Assembly (NCBI GenBank): GCA_902466275.1
Contig: CABQQJ010000052.1
Location: 1-6,197, forward strand
Direction of reading: 5' to 3'
DNA length: 6,197 nt
DNA from: an uncultured Veillonella sp.
GTDB lineage: Bacteria; Bacillota; Negativicutes; Veillonellales; Veillonellaceae
Below the pieces are notes generated by a model, which had not been told where the DNA came from, did not search any database, and saw only the letters and a list, made by a program, of their open reading frames with translations. This document shows, piece after piece, positions 4,876-6,197 of this stretch (position 1 is the first letter of the stretch; every line of letters begins with the position of its first letter). The translations under genes and the position numbers were made by a program.

Positions 4876-6197
4876 AATTGCAGCTGCATTACGCTTCGCT
4901 TTCGCTTCTTCGCCAAATTTATTAGCAAGCAAACTTCCAGCTTCCACGACATTTGGTCCAAATTTCTCTGTCACCTCACGTTGGAAATCAAGCTCTTTTT
5001 GAACATCATCTTTATTAAAACGATTTTCTAATTTGCCACTTTGGCTTTGTGCACTCTCTGTAGTGATATCTGTTTTTATCGCAGCAATTTCTTCTTGTAC
5101 CGTTTTGCCTGTACGTTTTAATTGCTCTGCTTCATCTTTAATTATGATATTTTGTGTATTAATACCACTTTTTGTTGTGCTAGATTGGCTATCGGAATCT
5201 TTACCATAGCCCATGCCATAGGAGAATTGGAGAGACTCCTTGCCTTCAGCCAATTTCTTGGTGTTCTCTTGTCCATCTACTCCTTTAGAATTAACAGTTG
5301 TGTTGCCATTTTTATCGGTATAAAGCAGATTACCATCTTTATCCGTGGCTTGTTTTGTACTTTGAGCTGCACCATTTTCGCCAAATGGTGTTTCAAAGTT
5401 AGCCGATACACTACCACTCACACCAAAACTGCTGCCACTATGGTTTGAGTGATTCTCAATATCTGAATGGGTCAGGCTGCCTGTACTGAAATGGTTTTTA
5501 CCATCTTCTTCTGCTTTTTGGGTAGATATAATCAATGCTCCTTTAAGATCGGTATGCTTATTAACATTGATATCATAGCCTTCATCACCCGAATAAATTC
5601 CAGCCTGTTCATTCACACTCACATGATCAGCATTGATTTTCGATTTATTGAAACTACCACCCGCAGAAAAACCATAGCCTACCGTCACACTACCACTTAC
5701 ATTCATTTGTTTGCCATGGTAGCTAGATTTATCTTGCAAACTCTCAATATTCAAGTTTTCAGCATTAAGTTCTACTCGTTTGCCTTTTACTTGGCTACCA
5801 ATAATATTGGCATCACCACCTGCATGAATCACTGTTTTACTTTGGCTATCACCTACATGGCTTGCGACATAAGTGGTTTCATCACCATTGCCATAGCCTT
5901 TTCCGTAATTACCACCTACTGTAATACCTGCAGCAACACCACTGCCAACTTTAATAGCAACTCCTGCATTAAAGCCAGAAGATTTATTGGTACTACGTTC
6001 TTGGTGGTTTTGTTCTGTGGCTTTAATATTGACTTGGTTATCTGCAATCAATGTTGTGCCTTGCTTACCTGAGATGTCTGAACCTTCAATATTAATGTTT
6101 GAATCCTTTCCAGCACCCGTTGCCACAATATTCACCTTGCTGCCCGCATTAACTTGAGATTTGGCTGCGGTTTTTCCTTCAGTATGAGTACGTGATT
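4369..6197 (-). CDS. Haemagglutinin/CdiA-like exoprotein, C-terminal part fused to a HAD phosphatase fragment (partial)
   Basis: The frame is open through the right window edge, so the 608 residues seen are only the end of a larger protein; the GTG at 6135 is an internal codon. Positions below count from that codon. Residues 1-330 are rich in Gly, Ser and Asn and show the beta-helix style repeats of filamentous haemagglutinin/CdiA proteins, such as GSDISGKQGTTLIADNQVNI (18-37) and LTHSDIENHSNHSGSSFGVS (221-240). Such proteins are exported by an outer-membrane TpsB/CdiB partner, which is not in the window. Residues 322-395 (KSGINTQNII, DITTE, LENRFNKDDVQKELD) resemble the pre-toxin region of polymorphic-toxin exoproteins. 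From about 420 the sequence changes to a HAD hydrolase. No toxin domain, immunity gene or frameshift is seen. The natural product may be a surface protein with a relic tail, or a recombination product. Confidence 0.8.
   Translation of the reverse strand, partial: SRTHTEGKTAAKSQVNAGSKVNIVATGAGKDSNINIEGSDISGKQGTTLIADNQVNIKATEQNHQERSTNKSSGFNAGVAIKVGSGVAAGITVGGNYGKGYGNGDETTYVASHVGDSQSKTVIHAGGDANIIGSQVKGKRVELNAENLNIESLQDKSSYHGKQMNVSGSVTVGYGFSAGGSFNKSKINADHVSVNEQAGIYSGDEGYDINVNKHTDLKGALIISTQKAEEDGKNHFSTGSLTHSDIENHSNHSGSSFGVSGSVSANFETPFGENGAAQSTKQATDKDGNLLYTDKNGNTTVNSKGVDGQENTKKLAEGKESLQFSYGMGYGKDSDSQSSTTKSGINTQNIIIKDEAEQLKRTGKTVQEEIAAIKTDITTESAQSQSGKLENRFNKDDVQKELDFQREVTEKFGPNVVEAGSLLANKFGEEAKAKRNAAAIALEEAEKVYKKFGERYGTVGKFENQLYPNIIDLLDKVKNEHYTVALATAKPEHYAKDILDHFELTPYFDVIVGANYESGLLHKKEILEKALELCGNPLTDENGNRMVFMVGDRKYDVEAANELGCISIGVTYGYGTEAELKEADAEYLCDDVDEIADVLDLEALMVRR

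Noticed and set aside
5467..6072. 201-codon plus-strand open frame
   Set aside because: It is antisense to the haemagglutinin repeats, Cys/Ile/Thr/Phe-rich as expected for a shadow of Gly/Asn/Ser-rich coding, with no ribosome site or recognisable domain. The same applies to the frame at 5122-5448.
6133..6135. GTG at 6135 as the start of the haemagglutinin-like gene
   Set aside because: The frame stays open upstream to the window edge with the same repeat-type sequence, and nothing like a signal peptide is seen. The true start lies outside the window.
1..6197. CRISPR array, tRNA, rRNA, insertion sequence or riboswitch
   Set aside because: No regularly spaced repeats, cloverleaf, transposase motif or recognisable aptamer was seen on either strand.

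Overview
The window looks like AT-rich chromosomal DNA from a diderm Firmicute of the Negativicutes, most likely Veillonella or a close relative. Two things point there together: a complete Firmicute-type ctsR-mcsA-mcsB-clpC stress operon, and the end of a filamentous-haemagglutinin/CdiA-like exoprotein of the kind secreted across an outer membrane. The genus is an inference from content, not from a database match.

Left part (1 to about 3600, minus strand). The operon reads right to left: ctsR (repressor), mcsA (zinc-binding activator/adaptor), mcsB (protein arginine kinase) and the first 427 codons of clpC (AAA+ unfoldase, cut by the left edge). ctsR, mcsA and mcsB are almost contiguous. About 110 bp separate mcsB from clpC and hold a perfect 8-bp hairpin. 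In the characterised Bacillus pathway McsA activates McsB, McsB phosphorylates arginines on CtsR and damaged proteins, and the ClpC N-domain captures phospho-arginine proteins for ClpP. The key motifs for each step are visible here, including the two ClpC glutamates expected to bind phospho-arginine and the McsB RDxxRA motif.

Middle (about 3500-3700). A divergent regulatory region carries a near-perfect minus-strand promoter for ctsR (TTGACT, 17 bp, TATAAT). Its spacer is filled with two copies of the CtsR-type heptad AGTCAAA. Further copies lie on both strands, but the spacing is not the textbook CtsR operator spacing. The plus-strand gene that starts from the same region encodes an AdoMet-decarboxylase (SpeD) fold protein without the self-processing serine. 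It looks like a pseudoenzyme with a lysine/arginine-rich tail.

Right part (4210-6197). Two hairpin terminators sit between converging genes. The minus-strand gene beyond them is open at the right edge. It encodes haemagglutinin-type repeats fused in frame to the C-terminal two thirds of a HAD phosphatase that has lost its catalytic aspartate motif. This occupies the place where a CdiA-type protein would carry its toxin.

The items most worth following are the SpeD-like pseudoenzyme beside ctsR, the haemagglutinin-HAD chimera, and the unusual operator architecture combined with a changed glycine loop in CtsR.
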